A stretch of 64,000 nucleotides of DNA from Nocardia iowensis. GTDB taxonomy: Bacteria > Actinomycetota > Actinomycetes > Mycobacteriales > Mycobacteriaceae. The notes under the pieces were generated by a model. The model ran no database searches and was not told the DNA's origin. It worked only from the letters and a program-made list of their open reading frames with translations. This document shows positions 19,140-30,181 of the stretch, piece after piece (the first letter of the stretch is position 1; each line of letters starts with the position of its first letter). Both the position numbers and the translations under genes were made by a program. The stretch spans positions 5,642,001 to 5,706,000 of the forward strand of contig NZ_CP078145.1 in NCBI RefSeq assembly GCF_019222765.1. Direction: 5' to 3'.

Positions 19140-20905
19140 CCCTCGAACCCGAAATCGTCATTGTCGGTGCGGGTTTCGGTGGCCTCGGCATGGCCATCGA
19201 GCTGCGCAAGGCGGGTATCGACGATTTCGTCGTGCTGGAGAAGGCCGACGAGATCGGTGGCACCTGGCGGGAGAACACCTATCCCGGCGCGGGCTGCGAC
19301 GTGATGTCGCTGATGTATTCGTACTCGTTCGAGCCGAACAAGCGGTGGACGCGGATGTTCGCCCGCCAGCCGGAGATTCTGGACTACCTGCGCCGCACCG
19401 TCGACAAGTACGACCTGCGCGGGCACATCCGGTTGCGTTCGGAGGTGGTTTCGCTCGACTTCGACGACGCGGACGATCGCTGGGATGTCGGCCTCGCGGA
19501 CGGGCGGCACTTGCGGCCGCGGCTGGTCGTGATGGCGCCCGGCCCGCTGCACGAACCCTCGATTCCGGCTTTTCCTGGTCGAGACACGTTCCGCGGCACG
19601 AGCTTCCACTCAGCGGAGTGGGATCACGACTTCGACGTCAGCGGAAAGCGCATCGCTGTCATCGGAACCGGCGCCAGCGCGGTGCAGTTCGTGCCGCAAA
19701 TCGCCAAGGAAGCCGCGCAGGTAACCGTGTACCAGCGCACCCCGCACTGGATCGTGCCGAAACCGGACCGTCCGCTGTCGGCGCTGGAGCACCGAATGTT
19801 CCGGTATCTGCCCGGCTCGCAACGGCTCTACCGGTGGGCGATCTATTGGGGCTACGAGTCGTTGATCCCCGCGTTCATGAATCCGGAACTGATGCGTCAG
19901 GTGGAAAAGGTCGCCCGTGGCCATCTGCGCCGCCAGGTCAGCGACCCGGAACTGCGCGAACGGCTCACCCCGGACTACCGGCTGGGCTGTAAGCGAATCC
20001 TGGTGTCCAACAACTTCTATCCCGCGCTACAGCGCGACAATGTCGATCTGGTGACCACGCCCATCGCGGGCCTCACCGAGACCGGTGTCGCCACCGTGGA
20101 CGGGTCCGCCGAGGCGTTCGACGCGATCGTCTACGGCACCGGTTTCAAGATCTCCGACCGGTTCGCCGACCAGCACATCGTCGGCGCCAACGGCCTTGCT
20201 CTGCAAGACGCGTGGCGCAATGGGATGGAGGGTTTCCTCGGCGTCGCGGTACACGGCTTCCCCAACCTGTTCCTCATCGTCGGCCCGAATTCCGGTGGCG
20301 GACACCAATCCATCGTGTTCATGATCGAGGCGCAGGCCCGCTACATCCGCCAGTGCGTCGAGCTGCACCGCAAGACCTCCAGCACTCGCATCGAAGTGCG
20401 CGCCGCCACCCAGCACGAATTCAACCGCCGCACCCAAGCGAAACTGGCTGGCACCGTCTGGAACTCGGGCGGCTGCAACAGCTGGTATCTCGATGAGCAC
20501 GGCCTCAACCGCGCCGCCTGGCCCGGCTCCAGCGTCTCCTACTGGCGCACCATGCGCCATCTCGACCCCGGCCACTACGACCTCACCGTCCCCGCGGACC
20601 GCGAACCAGCCCACGAATATTCGGGCCCCGCCACCCTCGACGCCCCCGGCGCACTGCTCCCGGTGACCGTCACCCTCAGCGGCCACGCCGACCCCACCGA
20701 CGGCCGCTACCACTGGTACGGCCGCATCACCCCCACCACCGGCACCGAGCTGCCCGACCCCGGCCGCGCCGAAGTATTCCTGACCCTCCCGGGTTGCTAC
20801 CCCACCGCGGGCCGCCTCCAGGAACGCGACCCCTGGGGCAATCTGCGTATCGTCGGCATCGGCGAGCCGCCCTATCCCCTGGAACCGGCCTACACGTCGA
20901 AGTAG
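19136..20905 (+). CDS. FAD-dependent Baeyer-Villiger-type monooxygenase with C-terminal DUF4873 domain
   Basis: This 589-residue protein has an FAD Rossmann motif ([11 protein letters not shown]), the [11 protein letters not shown] fingerprint of Baeyer-Villiger monooxygenases (FxGxxxHxxxW) and a second NADPH Rossmann motif ([10 protein letters not shown]). After the catalytic core (about residue 490) comes a DUF4873-like beta domain ([19 protein letters not shown]). Such enzymes insert oxygen into ketones or hydroxylate amines. The ATG overlaps the diiron oxygenase stop. Its 3' end overlaps the 3' end of glnA by 16 bp on the opposite strand. Confidence 0.9.
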   Translation: MTLEPEIVIVGAGFGGLGMAIELRKAGIDDFVVLEKADEIGGTWRENTYPGAGCDVMSLMYSYSFEPNKRWTRMFARQPEILDYLRRTVDKYDLRGHIRLRSEVVSLDFDDADDRWDVGLADGRHLRPRLVVMAPGPLHEPSIPAFPGRDTFRGTSFHSAEWDHDFDVSGKRIAVIGTGASAVQFVPQIAKEAAQVTVYQRTPHWIVPKPDRPLSALEHRMFRYLPGSQRLYRWAIYWGYESLIPAFMNPELMRQVEKVARGHLRRQVSDPELRERLTPDYRLGCKRILVSNNFYPALQRDNVDLVTTPIAGLTETGVATVDGSAEAFDAIVYGTGFKISDRFADQHIVGANGLALQDAWRNGMEGFLGVAVHGFPNLFLIVGPNSGGGHQSIVFMIEAQARYIRQCVELHRKTSSTRIEVRAATQHEFNRRTQAKLAGTVWNSGGCNSWYLDEHGLNRAAWPGSSVSYWRTMRHLDPGHYDLTVPADREPAHEYSGPATLDAPGALLPVTVTLSGHADPTDGRYHWYGRITPTTGTELPDPGRAEVFLTLPGCYPTAGRLQERDPWGNLRIVGIGEPPYPLEPAYTSK

Positions 20906-22326
20906 AGCTCGAATTCGAAGGGGTGCGGGCGGACGTTTATCTCGGCGATTTCGGTGTCGCGCTTGAGGCGAATCCAGGTTTCCAGAAGATCGTCGGTGAA
21001 GACGTTGCCTTCGGTGAGGTAGTCGTGATCGGCCTCCAGGCGGTCGATGACGCTGGCGAGGCTGGGCGGGGTTTGGGTTACCTCGGCGGATTCTTCGGGG
21101 CTCAGCTCGTAGAGGTCTTTGTCGATGGGGGCGGCGGGTTCGATCTTGCGGCGGATGCCGTCGATGCCTGCCATCAGCATGGCGGCGAAGGAGAGGTATG
21201 GGTTGCCGGAGGAGTCGGGGCAGCGGAATTCCAGCCGCTTCGCCTTCGGACTGGTTCCGGTGACCGGGATGCGGACCGCCGCTGATCGATTGCGCTGACT
21301 GTAGACGAGGTTGACCGGCGCCTCGTAGCCGGGAACAAGGCGCTTGTAGGAGTTCACGGTCGGGTTGGTGAAGGCGAGCAGCGACGGCGCGTGCCGCAGC
21401 AGCCCGCCGATGTAGTGCCGCGCCAGGTCGGAAAGTCCCGCGTAGCCCACCTCGTCGTAGAACAGTGGATCGCCGTTCTTCCACAGAGATTGGTGCACGT
21501 GCATGCCGGAACCGTTGTCGCCGAAGAGCGGCTTCGGCATGAAGGTGACGGTCTTGCCTTCGGCCCAGGCGGTGTTCTTGATGATGTATTTGTACAGCTG
21601 CAGGTCGTCCGCGGCGGAGAGCAAAGTGTTGAACTTGTAGTTGATCTCGGCTTGGCCCGCCGTGCCGACCTCGTGGTGCCCCTTCTCCAGTTCGAAGCCC
21701 GCGTTCTGCAAATTGGTGCACATCCGGTCACGCAGGTCGACGTCGGCGTCATACGGTGCGACCGGAAAGTAGCCGCCCTTGGGGCGAACCTTGTAGCCGC
21801 GGTTGAGGCTGCCATCCGGGTTGTATTTGGTGCCGGTGTTCCAGCTCGCCGATCCCGAATCCACCTCGTAGAAGGCGCCGTTCATGCTGGTGTCGTAGCG
21901 GACGGCGTCGAAGATATAGAACTCGGCCTCCGGACCGAAGTACGCGGTGTCCGCGATGCCGGTGCTGCGCAGATAATCCTCGGCCTTGCGCGCGACATTG
22001 CGTGGATCGCGACTGTATGCCTCGTGCGTGTGCGGGTCGTGCACGAAGCAGTTCATGTTCAGCGTCTTCGCCGCACGGAACGGATCCAGTTGCGCCGTAT
22101 CGAGGTCGGGGAACAGCAGCATGTCCGACTCGTGGATCGACTGGAACCCGCGCACCGACGAGCCGTCGAACGCGATCCCGTTCTCCACCAGATCGGCGCC
22201 GAAGGACTGGGCAGGGATCGAGAAGTGCTGCTGCACACCGGGAACGTCACAGAATCGGATGTCGACGTAGGTGACTTCCTCGGCGCAGATGTACTCCAGA
22301 ACTCCCTCGGTAGTCGGCTTCAACAC
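20890..22326 (-). CDS. glnA: Type I glutamine synthetase
   Basis: This 478-residue enzyme makes glutamine from glutamate, ammonia and ATP. It contains the GSI signatures [29 protein letters not shown] ([12 protein letters not shown]), [16 protein letters not shown] and NRSAAVRIP. Tyr406 in [11 protein letters not shown] is the site adenylylated by GlnE in GSI-beta enzymes, so activity is probably controlled by nitrogen status. The start is GTG at 22326 with GGAG 6 nt upstream. It may be the main glnA1 or a close paralog; the window cannot decide. Confidence 0.95.
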   Translation of the reverse strand: MLKPTTEGVLEYICAEEVTYVDIRFCDVPGVQQHFSIPAQSFGADLVENGIAFDGSSVRGFQSIHESDMLLFPDLDTAQLDPFRAAKTLNMNCFVHDPHTHEAYSRDPRNVARKAEDYLRSTGIADTAYFGPEAEFYIFDAVRYDTSMNGAFYEVDSGSASWNTGTKYNPDGSLNRGYKVRPKGGYFPVAPYDADVDLRDRMCTNLQNAGFELEKGHHEVGTAGQAEINYKFNTLLSAADDLQLYKYIIKNTAWAEGKTVTFMPKPLFGDNGSGMHVHQSLWKNGDPLFYDEVGYAGLSDLARHYIGGLLRHAPSLLAFTNPTVNSYKRLVPGYEAPVNLVYSQRNRSAAVRIPVTGTSPKAKRLEFRCPDSSGNPYLSFAAMLMAGIDGIRRKIEPAAPIDKDLYELSPEESAEVTQTPPSLASVIDRLEADHDYLTEGNVFTDDLLETWIRLKRDTEIAEINVRPHPFEFELYFDV

Positions 22327-22626
22327 GACTCACTCCTCGCACTCGCGGCATCCGCGGATCGGCGAGGCGGGCGCATCCCGCGGCGCGCCCGAGCGGGCGT
22401 GGCAGGTCCGGCTCGCCGAATCCACCATACGACGCCGCGCTCGGCGCCGGAGGTGAATCGCGGTGGCCCGACCACGGTTCGGCGTGTCCTGCGCGTTCAC
22501 TCCGGGCAACGGCACAAAGAACCGCCGTGAGCTTCGGCATTCTGCCGATACCACGCGCCAGGCGCATGGGGTGGGCTGGACCACACGGTGGTGCGCGGCA
22601 CCGCCGGCTCGATCCGGAAGGTCGCC

Positions 22627-24249
22627 ATGAAATTGTCTTCGCCGCGGTTGGCCGTGGTGGGCGCGCTGTGCTGCGCGCTCGCCGTCGGCACGGCTCCGAT
22701 GTACGCGTCCGCCGACCCTAGACAGACCTGGTACGTGAGCGCGGTGGCCCCAGCGGGCGGAAACGGTTCGGAAACAGCACCTTTCAACACCTTGCAGGGC
22801 GTCCAGCAGGCTTCGAATGACGGTGACACGATCGTCGTCCTCGCCGCGCCCGTCGGCACACCACCGCTGGACGGCGGCATCGCCCTCAAACCGGGCCAGC
22901 GCCTGCTCGGCCGCCAGACTCCCGGAAGTGTTCCGGCTGTGGCCAACACGACCACCGCCAACGACGGTGACGCGGTCCGCCTGGCACCGAAGACCGAAGT
23001 CCGCGATCTCACCATCACCAGCGCTCAGCGCGGCGGCATCTACGGCCGCAATGTCGGCGCGGCGGTCCTCGCGGGTAACACGGTCGCCGCCAGCAACCGC
23101 GCCTGCCACGACGGCTTCCTCGTCCAGCCGTTCCCGCCGATGCTCGGCGTCCCGTTCGGCACGTCGCTCCCGGCGGCCCCGAACGTGATCGCGCTGAACA
23201 ACGGCTGGGCGGGCATCATGATCGACTCCGATGCGGGCGCACATACCCTCGTCATCGAACGCAATACTGTGCGCGACACCGCATGTGGTGACGGCATCGA
23301 TGTCCGCACCACCGGCGCGGCGCAAGCCACCGCCACTATCACCGACAACCTGACCGAGAACATCAATCAGGGCATCGCGAAACTCTCCGTCCTCGCCGTG
23401 GGCATGCAGAGCACCGGAACCTCCTCGCTCACCGCCACATTGCGCGGCAACACCCAGCGCAATATCGCCATTCCGGCGAACGACCCACTCAACGCCGCCG
23501 CCGACAGCGAGGGCATTTTCGTCAATGCCGCCGACCGCGCCCGTATGCGAATCACTATCGACCGCAACAGTTATCGGCACGGTGGCGGCCACTTCTCCGC
23601 CAACGGAATCGAATTCGTCACCAGCAACGGCACGCCGGACAGCGAAGTAACCCTTACCAACAGCGAATTCATCGATGTCCCAGGCGATATCGTGGAGAAC
23701 CTCAATCTGAGTGCCGAGGGCGCCAGCCACCGCATGACCATCGACGGCCTTACCGCCGCCCGGTCCAGCTTCCTCGCCGCGGTGTTGAATCCGGTGGTGC
23801 CCGGCAACCTCGGCAGCTGCCTGTTCTCCGCCAGCTTCGGCCGCGACAACACCACCGCGCTGACCCTGCGCAATGCCCATCTCAGTCAGTGCAGCGCCGA
23901 CGGCATCGGCATCTACGCCTACTCCCCCGGCGGCCCCGCCCCGGCGAAGGCGACCATGAGCTTCGACATCGCCGACACCACCGTCGCCGATGCCGCCATC
24001 GCCGACCTGCACGTGCACACCGTCGGCGACCTGGCCGCGCTCACCGGCAAGGTCGAGCGCTCCCGATTCGGCGGCGACGTCGTGCTCACCCAGAGTGGCG
24101 GCAACCTTGGCGCCGGCTCGGTCATCGACTTCGGCGGCGGCCGCCTCGGCAGCGCCGGAAACAACTGTTTCGCCCCCACCACCGAGACCGCGCTCGCGGC
24201 GCCGAACCTACCGGTCGAACATTCGGGATCCTGGCCCACCTGTCGCTGA
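22627..24249 (+). CDS. Secreted right-handed beta-helix protein
   Basis: This 540-residue protein starts with a Sec signal peptide (LAVVGALCCALAVGT ... YASA|DP). The rest consists of repeating short strands typical of pectate-lyase-like parallel beta-helices, for example VIALNNGWAGIMID, VIERNTVRDTACGDGIDV and LTNSEFIDVPGDIVENL. No lyase or hydrolase catalytic set is recognisable, so it could be a surface-associated carbohydrate-binding or degrading protein. I chose the ATG at 22627, preceded by GGAAGG at 6 nt, over an in-frame ATG/GTG upstream. The 300-bp gap to glnA holds only divergent upstream DNA. Confidence 0.8.
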   Translation: MKLSSPRLAVVGALCCALAVGTAPMYASADPRQTWYVSAVAPAGGNGSETAPFNTLQGVQQASNDGDTIVVLAAPVGTPPLDGGIALKPGQRLLGRQTPGSVPAVANTTTANDGDAVRLAPKTEVRDLTITSAQRGGIYGRNVGAAVLAGNTVAASNRACHDGFLVQPFPPMLGVPFGTSLPAAPNVIALNNGWAGIMIDSDAGAHTLVIERNTVRDTACGDGIDVRTTGAAQATATITDNLTENINQGIAKLSVLAVGMQSTGTSSLTATLRGNTQRNIAIPANDPLNAAADSEGIFVNAADRARMRITIDRNSYRHGGGHFSANGIEFVTSNGTPDSEVTLTNSEFIDVPGDIVENLNLSAEGASHRMTIDGLTAARSSFLAAVLNPVVPGNLGSCLFSASFGRDNTTALTLRNAHLSQCSADGIGIYAYSPGGPAPAKATMSFDIADTTVADAAIADLHVHTVGDLAALTGKVERSRFGGDVVLTQSGGNLGAGSVIDFGGGRLGSAGNNCFAPTTETALAAPNLPVEHSGSWPTCR

Positions 24250-24328
24250 CCGGCACCGCGGTGCACGAGTGACCCAGGAGGCGCGAATTTGGTCAAGTGC
24301 ACAATGCCGTGCGCCACACTCTGCGCGT

Positions 24329-24385
24329 TTGCCGCTAGCGCACACACTCGCTCATGCGTTCTGCTGATAGGTGACGATGAGGTCA
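24329..24385 (+). promoter_or_regulatory. 57-bp upstream element, copy A (before fadD)
   Basis: This segment aligns without gaps to 27495-27551, with 42 of 57 identical bases. Conserved blocks are TTGCCG, then after 16 variable bases CTYATGCGTTSTGCTGA, and GYGACGATGAGGTCA. The spacing of TTGCCG and the YATGCG block resembles a promoter; TGAC-N6-GTCA at its end is a possible operator. It ends 58 nt before the fadD TTG start. Confidence 0.6.
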
Positions 24386-24443
24386 TCCGCGTCCCCCACG
24401 GCGACCGGCATGGCCTCAGCCCTTCGCTAGCAGAGGTTAGGTC

Positions 24444-26249
<1,806 letters not shown>

Positions 26250-26269
26250 ATCCGGGAAGAAGAACCAGC

Positions 26270-27442
26270 ATGATGCCATCGCGGACTCGGGTGTTCGACG
26301 ATCTCCATCGGCGGACCGCGTCGATGCTCGACGGGTTCTACGCCGCGCTGCCGCCGTACCAGCGGCTGCCGCAATCCTTGGTGGAGACCGACTTCGCCCG
26401 GGGCACCAAGCTCAACGTGGACCTGTTCTTCGAGTACCTGCGCCGCGGCGAGGAGCCGACGGAGGAGGACACCAGGGAACTCGTCGAGCTCGCGATGGAC
26501 CGGTTGCGCGACGGCACCCCGCTGCCCGAGGTGCTGGAGCGCTACCGGCTCGGCGCGGCGTTCATCTGGGAGCGGTTGCGCGCGACGGCCAGCCCGCCGG
26601 AGCGCGAACTGCTGCTCGACGCCTCGCTGGTGCTGCTGAAGTACGTCACGCTGGTCACCTCGCGGATCGCCACCGCGGCCACCCAGCGCGTGCACGACCC
26701 GCGCTGGGAGCTGTTGGAGCGCCGGCGCGGCATCGCCGACGCGCTGCTCACCGGCCGTGACCCGGTGGAGTGGGCCAACGATCCGGTGATTCCGGTGTCC
26801 GACGCGTTCCTCGTCGCGGTGTTCCGCCTGTGCGGCACCCGCGGCGGGCCAGCGTCGGCGCTGCGGCACCGGGTCGAGGCGATACCTGGGGTCTTCCTGC
26901 GGTTGGACGCGGGCGGCTGGACCGCGTTGATTCCACTACAGACCGGTGACGACGGCTCGGCCACGCTGTCCGGGCTCACCGCCCGGCTGCCCGCGCAGGA
27001 GCCCGCCGAGCCGCCGCCGTACTGGGTCGGCGTCGGCGCGGCGCGCAGCAAGGACGCGATCCCGACGATGTACGCCGAGGCGCGGGTACTCGCCGAGCTC
27101 GGCCGGTGCCTGCTCCGGCGCGACATCCTGTGCCGCAGACAGGATTTGCAGTTCGAATACACCGTCGCGGTGAGCGACGCGGCCCGCCCCGGGCTGGCCT
27201 CGGTGCTCGCGCCACTGGATGCGCAGCCGATGCTCGCCGAGACCCTGGAGGTGTTCGTCGACAGCGGCTTCAACCAGCTGGCGACGGCACGGCAGCTCAA
27301 TGTGCACCGAAATACGGTCACCTATCGGCTTTCCCGGGTGCACGAGTTGACCGGACTCGACCCGCATCGTCCCGCCGACGCGATGACCCTGTCCGCCGCA
27401 CGGCTGGCCAGGCGACTCGAATCCGCCGGGTTCGCCCCATAA
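26270..27442 (+). CDS. PucR/CdaR-type helix-turn-helix regulator
   Basis: This 390-residue protein ends with a PucR C-terminal HTH (LAETLEVFVDSGFNQLATARQLNVHRNTVTYRLSRVHELTGLD). The N-terminal two thirds have the RsbRD-like and GGDEF-like layout common in actinobacterial members of this family. It starts with tandem ATG codons at 26270, with GGGAAGAAG upstream. It lies 20 bp after fadD and probably forms an operon with it. The duplicated element in front of fadD and of the downstream hydrolase makes those two genes its likely targets (inference). Confidence 0.88.
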   Translation: MMPSRTRVFDDLHRRTASMLDGFYAALPPYQRLPQSLVETDFARGTKLNVDLFFEYLRRGEEPTEEDTRELVELAMDRLRDGTPLPEVLERYRLGAAFIWERLRATASPPERELLLDASLVLLKYVTLVTSRIATAATQRVHDPRWELLERRRGIADALLTGRDPVEWANDPVIPVSDAFLVAVFRLCGTRGGPASALRHRVEAIPGVFLRLDAGGWTALIPLQTGDDGSATLSGLTARLPAQEPAEPPPYWVGVGAARSKDAIPTMYAEARVLAELGRCLLRRDILCRRQDLQFEYTVAVSDAARPGLASVLAPLDAQPMLAETLEVFVDSGFNQLATARQLNVHRNTVTYRLSRVHELTGLDPHRPADAMTLSAARLARRLESAGFAP

Positions 27443-27494
27443 TCGGACCCACTTTTAGGCACTTTCCCAAAGACGCGTCGTTCTCTCTTGCGAA

Positions 27495-27551
27495 TTGCCG
27501 GTGTCGCCGCACCCCGCTTATGCGTTGTGCTGAGTAGCGACGATGAGGTCA
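27495..27551 (+). promoter_or_regulatory. 57-bp upstream element, copy B (before CocE-like hydrolase)
   Basis: This is the partner of 24329-24385: same length, same block order and spacing, 42 of 57 bases identical. It ends 131 nt before the TTG start of the hydrolase gene. The remainder of the interval to that gene is open from an ATG inside the element (27543) to a TGA at 27684-27686. Confidence 0.6.
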
Positions 27552-27682
27552 GGCGTGGGCCCTGAACGTCCGGACACAATCCGGAATCAACTCGCCCGGT
27601 CGACGGCACTCGATCCCCGGCAGCGCCGCGGACGGGTAGCCTCCAGCCCGACTTCGACCACCGCCAGCAAAGGTTCAGGTAG

Positions 27683-29740
27683 TTGAGAATTGCATCCCGG
27701 GCACGGGCTCCCCGCCGCACCGTGACGGTCGCCGCCGCGATCACCGCCATCGGCTTGATCCTCCAGCTCACGCCCGCCGCGAACGCCGTGCCCGCCGCGG
27801 GACCGGTGCCGAACGCGCCCGCGAATTTCGGCCTGCCCGCCGGTTATCAGCCCACGCCGGAGCGCTACGGCATCGCCTACGAACTGGGACATATCGTCCC
27901 ACTTTCGGACGGCACCCAATTGCAGACCGAGGTGCGCTACCCGACCGATCCCGCCACCGGAGCGCGCGCCGCGGGCGAGTTCCCGGTCGTCGTCAACTTC
28001 ACTACCTACGGCGCGCTGTCGAGCGCACTGACGGCCGCGGTGACCAGCGTGATCGACACACTGCACATCCCGCTGCCCGACCAGCTGAAGGACGCGCGCC
28101 GAATCATCAACCAGGCCACCAGCGCTCAGGACATGCTGGTCCGGCGCGGCTACATCGAGGTGATCGCCGACGTGCGCGGCACCGGCGGATCGACCGGCGC
28201 CTGGAACCCTGCCTCCCAGCAGGACGGCCTGGACGGCGCCCAACTGGTCGACTGGGCGGCGAAGCTGCCCGGCTCCAACGGCAAGGTCGGCATGTTCGGG
28301 TACTCGTTCCCGGCGCTGTCCGCATTGCGCACGGCCGAATCCGTTTCGCCCGGTTCGCCGTTGAAGGCGATTGTGCCGATGGCCATGCCCAACAACATCT
28401 TCAACGAGGTGCTCGGCCACGACGGCATGATGAGCCCGATCCTGCTCACCGCCATCTCGGTGCTGGTGCCGTACCTGAGCTTGATCGGCCCGTTCATGAC
28501 GGCGGTGGTCTCGCCGCAGCTGTTCATCAAGACCCTGGTCGATCATTTGCAGGCGGTGGTGTCCTCGGACAGCACGATCAAGCTGCTGCTCGAGGCGTAC
28601 GCGGGCGGCCCACTGGCCTACGACGGCCAGTGGTGGCAGGACCGCCGGTTCGAGACCGATCTGCACAAGGTCGTCGAGAACGACATCGCCATGTACCAGG
28701 TCGGTGGGCTCTGGGATCTGTACCAGGAAGGCCCGTGGCGCAACTACTCCCAGCTGCAGAACCTCGCCGCGGGCAAGGACCAGTTCGCGCCGATGGCGCC
28801 GGGGCAGCCCACCGACGGACGGTTCCAGCTGCTGATGGGCCCGTGGTACCACGTCGGCCTCGGCTTCGGGCCCGGCTCGCGGCTGGACACCGACATGATC
28901 ACGGTGGCCTGGTTCGACCGCTGGCTCAAGGACATTCCGAACGGAATCGACAAAACCGACAAACCGCTGCACGTGATCGATCCGAACAACATGGCGGTCG
29001 CGACCGCGCGATATCCGTTCGAGCAGGCGGGGATTCAGCAGCGGTACTTCGACGGTGATCGACTGGTCGCGCAGCCGCCCGCGGTCGAGGACGCGTCGGA
29101 TCGGCTGGATTACACCGGCATCGACACCATCTGCAACCGGCAGAGCCTCGGCCAGTACAGCGCGGGCCTGTTCGATTTCCTGTTCCGCCTGTTCAACGCC
29201 TACAACCCGTGCACGGAGTGGGTGCAGGAACCGGTGGCCGGACGCCGCTACACGATGGACCCGGTGACCGAGCCGACCGTGCTGGCCGGACCCAGCAGCG
29301 TCACCCTCTACGCGTCCTCTACCAGCAACGATGCCGCCTTCCAGGTCTGGCTCGACGATGTCGCGCCGGACGGTTCGGCGGTCAACATCACCGGCGGCTC
29401 CCAGTTGGCCAGCCAGCGCACGTTGAACGACGAAAAGACTTGGCGCGCAACGGATGGCACGATCTACGCGCCGGAACACGTCATCCGCAAGGATGCCGAA
29501 CAGCTGTTGACGCCCGGCGAGGTGACCAAACTGGAAGTCAAGATCCGCCCCACCTTCTACCGATTGGAGCCGGGACACGCCCTGCGCCTTCGCATCACCA
29601 GCGGCACGTTCCCGTCGACCATACCGATTCCGACTGATTTGCCGCGGTTGCTCGGTTCGTCCCAGCAGATCCACCGGGACGCCGCCCGCCCGTCCAGCCT
29701 GGTCGTGCCGCTCGCACCGGCATCCGCCTTCGGCGGCTGA
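27683..29740 (+). CDS. Exported CocE/NonD-family alpha/beta hydrolase (X-Pro dipeptidyl-peptidase-like)
   Basis: This 685-residue protein starts at TTG with an Arg-rich n-region (MRIASRARAPRRT) and a signal peptide ending near NAVPA. The hydrolase domain has the nucleophile elbow FGYSFP (Ser208) within the family pattern after ADVRGTGGSTG; a lid region and a C-terminal jelly-roll domain (PTVLAGPSSVTLYAS ...) complete the CocE architecture. Family members hydrolyse esters, acyl groups or prolyl peptides outside the cell. Here the usual GxSYxG is GYSFPA, so the residues after the Ser differ. AGG-type ribosome binding sequence precedes the TTG. Confidence 0.88.
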   Translation: MRIASRARAPRRTVTVAAAITAIGLILQLTPAANAVPAAGPVPNAPANFGLPAGYQPTPERYGIAYELGHIVPLSDGTQLQTEVRYPTDPATGARAAGEFPVVVNFTTYGALSSALTAAVTSVIDTLHIPLPDQLKDARRIINQATSAQDMLVRRGYIEVIADVRGTGGSTGAWNPASQQDGLDGAQLVDWAAKLPGSNGKVGMFGYSFPALSALRTAESVSPGSPLKAIVPMAMPNNIFNEVLGHDGMMSPILLTAISVLVPYLSLIGPFMTAVVSPQLFIKTLVDHLQAVVSSDSTIKLLLEAYAGGPLAYDGQWWQDRRFETDLHKVVENDIAMYQVGGLWDLYQEGPWRNYSQLQNLAAGKDQFAPMAPGQPTDGRFQLLMGPWYHVGLGFGPGSRLDTDMITVAWFDRWLKDIPNGIDKTDKPLHVIDPNNMAVATARYPFEQAGIQQRYFDGDRLVAQPPAVEDASDRLDYTGIDTICNRQSLGQYSAGLFDFLFRLFNAYNPCTEWVQEPVAGRRYTMDPVTEPTVLAGPSSVTLYASSTSNDAAFQVWLDDVAPDGSAVNITGGSQLASQRTLNDEKTWRATDGTIYAPEHVIRKDAEQLLTPGEVTKLEVKIRPTFYRLEPGHALRLRITSGTFPSTIPIPTDLPRLLGSSQQIHRDAARPSSLVVPLAPASAFGG

Positions 29741-30181
29741 GACAGCAGGGGCGCCCGCGCCGGAAAGATCCGACTCAGGTGTGTCTCAGGTCACGTTTAG
29801 CGCTCCTTAAGCGTCAGGACCTGTAAAGATCATGCAAACCTGGGATGAATTCCAGGTGCATTGAGACACACTGTCCGGCAATCTATCAGCTACCTGAACA
29901 TTAAGCATTTCACATTGTCGCTGGCAGCGGCGTTGCACTGGCCCATTGCATGGCCCGCAACGCCGTTGTCCGCGTTCGGGGGGCAAATACCGGTGATCGA
30001 GCTCACCGTCACATTCACCGAGAATTTCTTCTACAGTTTCTCTCGTTCCGGTTCGACGATGACGTCCCGGGACCGGTTCCGACAAAGTTTCTCGGATGCA
30101 GGCCGATATTCTTGTCACTATTCGGATCGGCAATTCCCTTACCGCGCATGGGAATTACCGATGGGCAGCTGAAGGTGTGTC
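29741..30181 (+). other. 441-bp non-coding stretch with nested inverted repeats
   Basis: No frame here has the codon use of the neighbours, and base composition is visibly less GC-rich. It contains a perfect 10-bp inverted repeat (GTGTGTCTCA at 29779-29788, complement at 29862-29871). Inside that lies a 6-bp hairpin (ACCTGG/CCAGGT, 29838-29857). It probably combines the terminator of the hydrolase gene with the control region of the condensation-domain operon, whose first ATG is preceded by GAAGGTG. Confidence 0.5.

Noticed and set aside
27587..29674. A 695-codon minus-strand frame opposite the CocE-like gene
   Set aside because: Shadow frame; no motifs, and the plus strand has a signal peptide and hydrolase fold.
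29861..30172. A 103-codon plus-strand frame before the condensation-domain operon
   Set aside because: It begins at TTG without a ribosome binding site, and its codon use does not match the genome; the region is better explained as regulatory.
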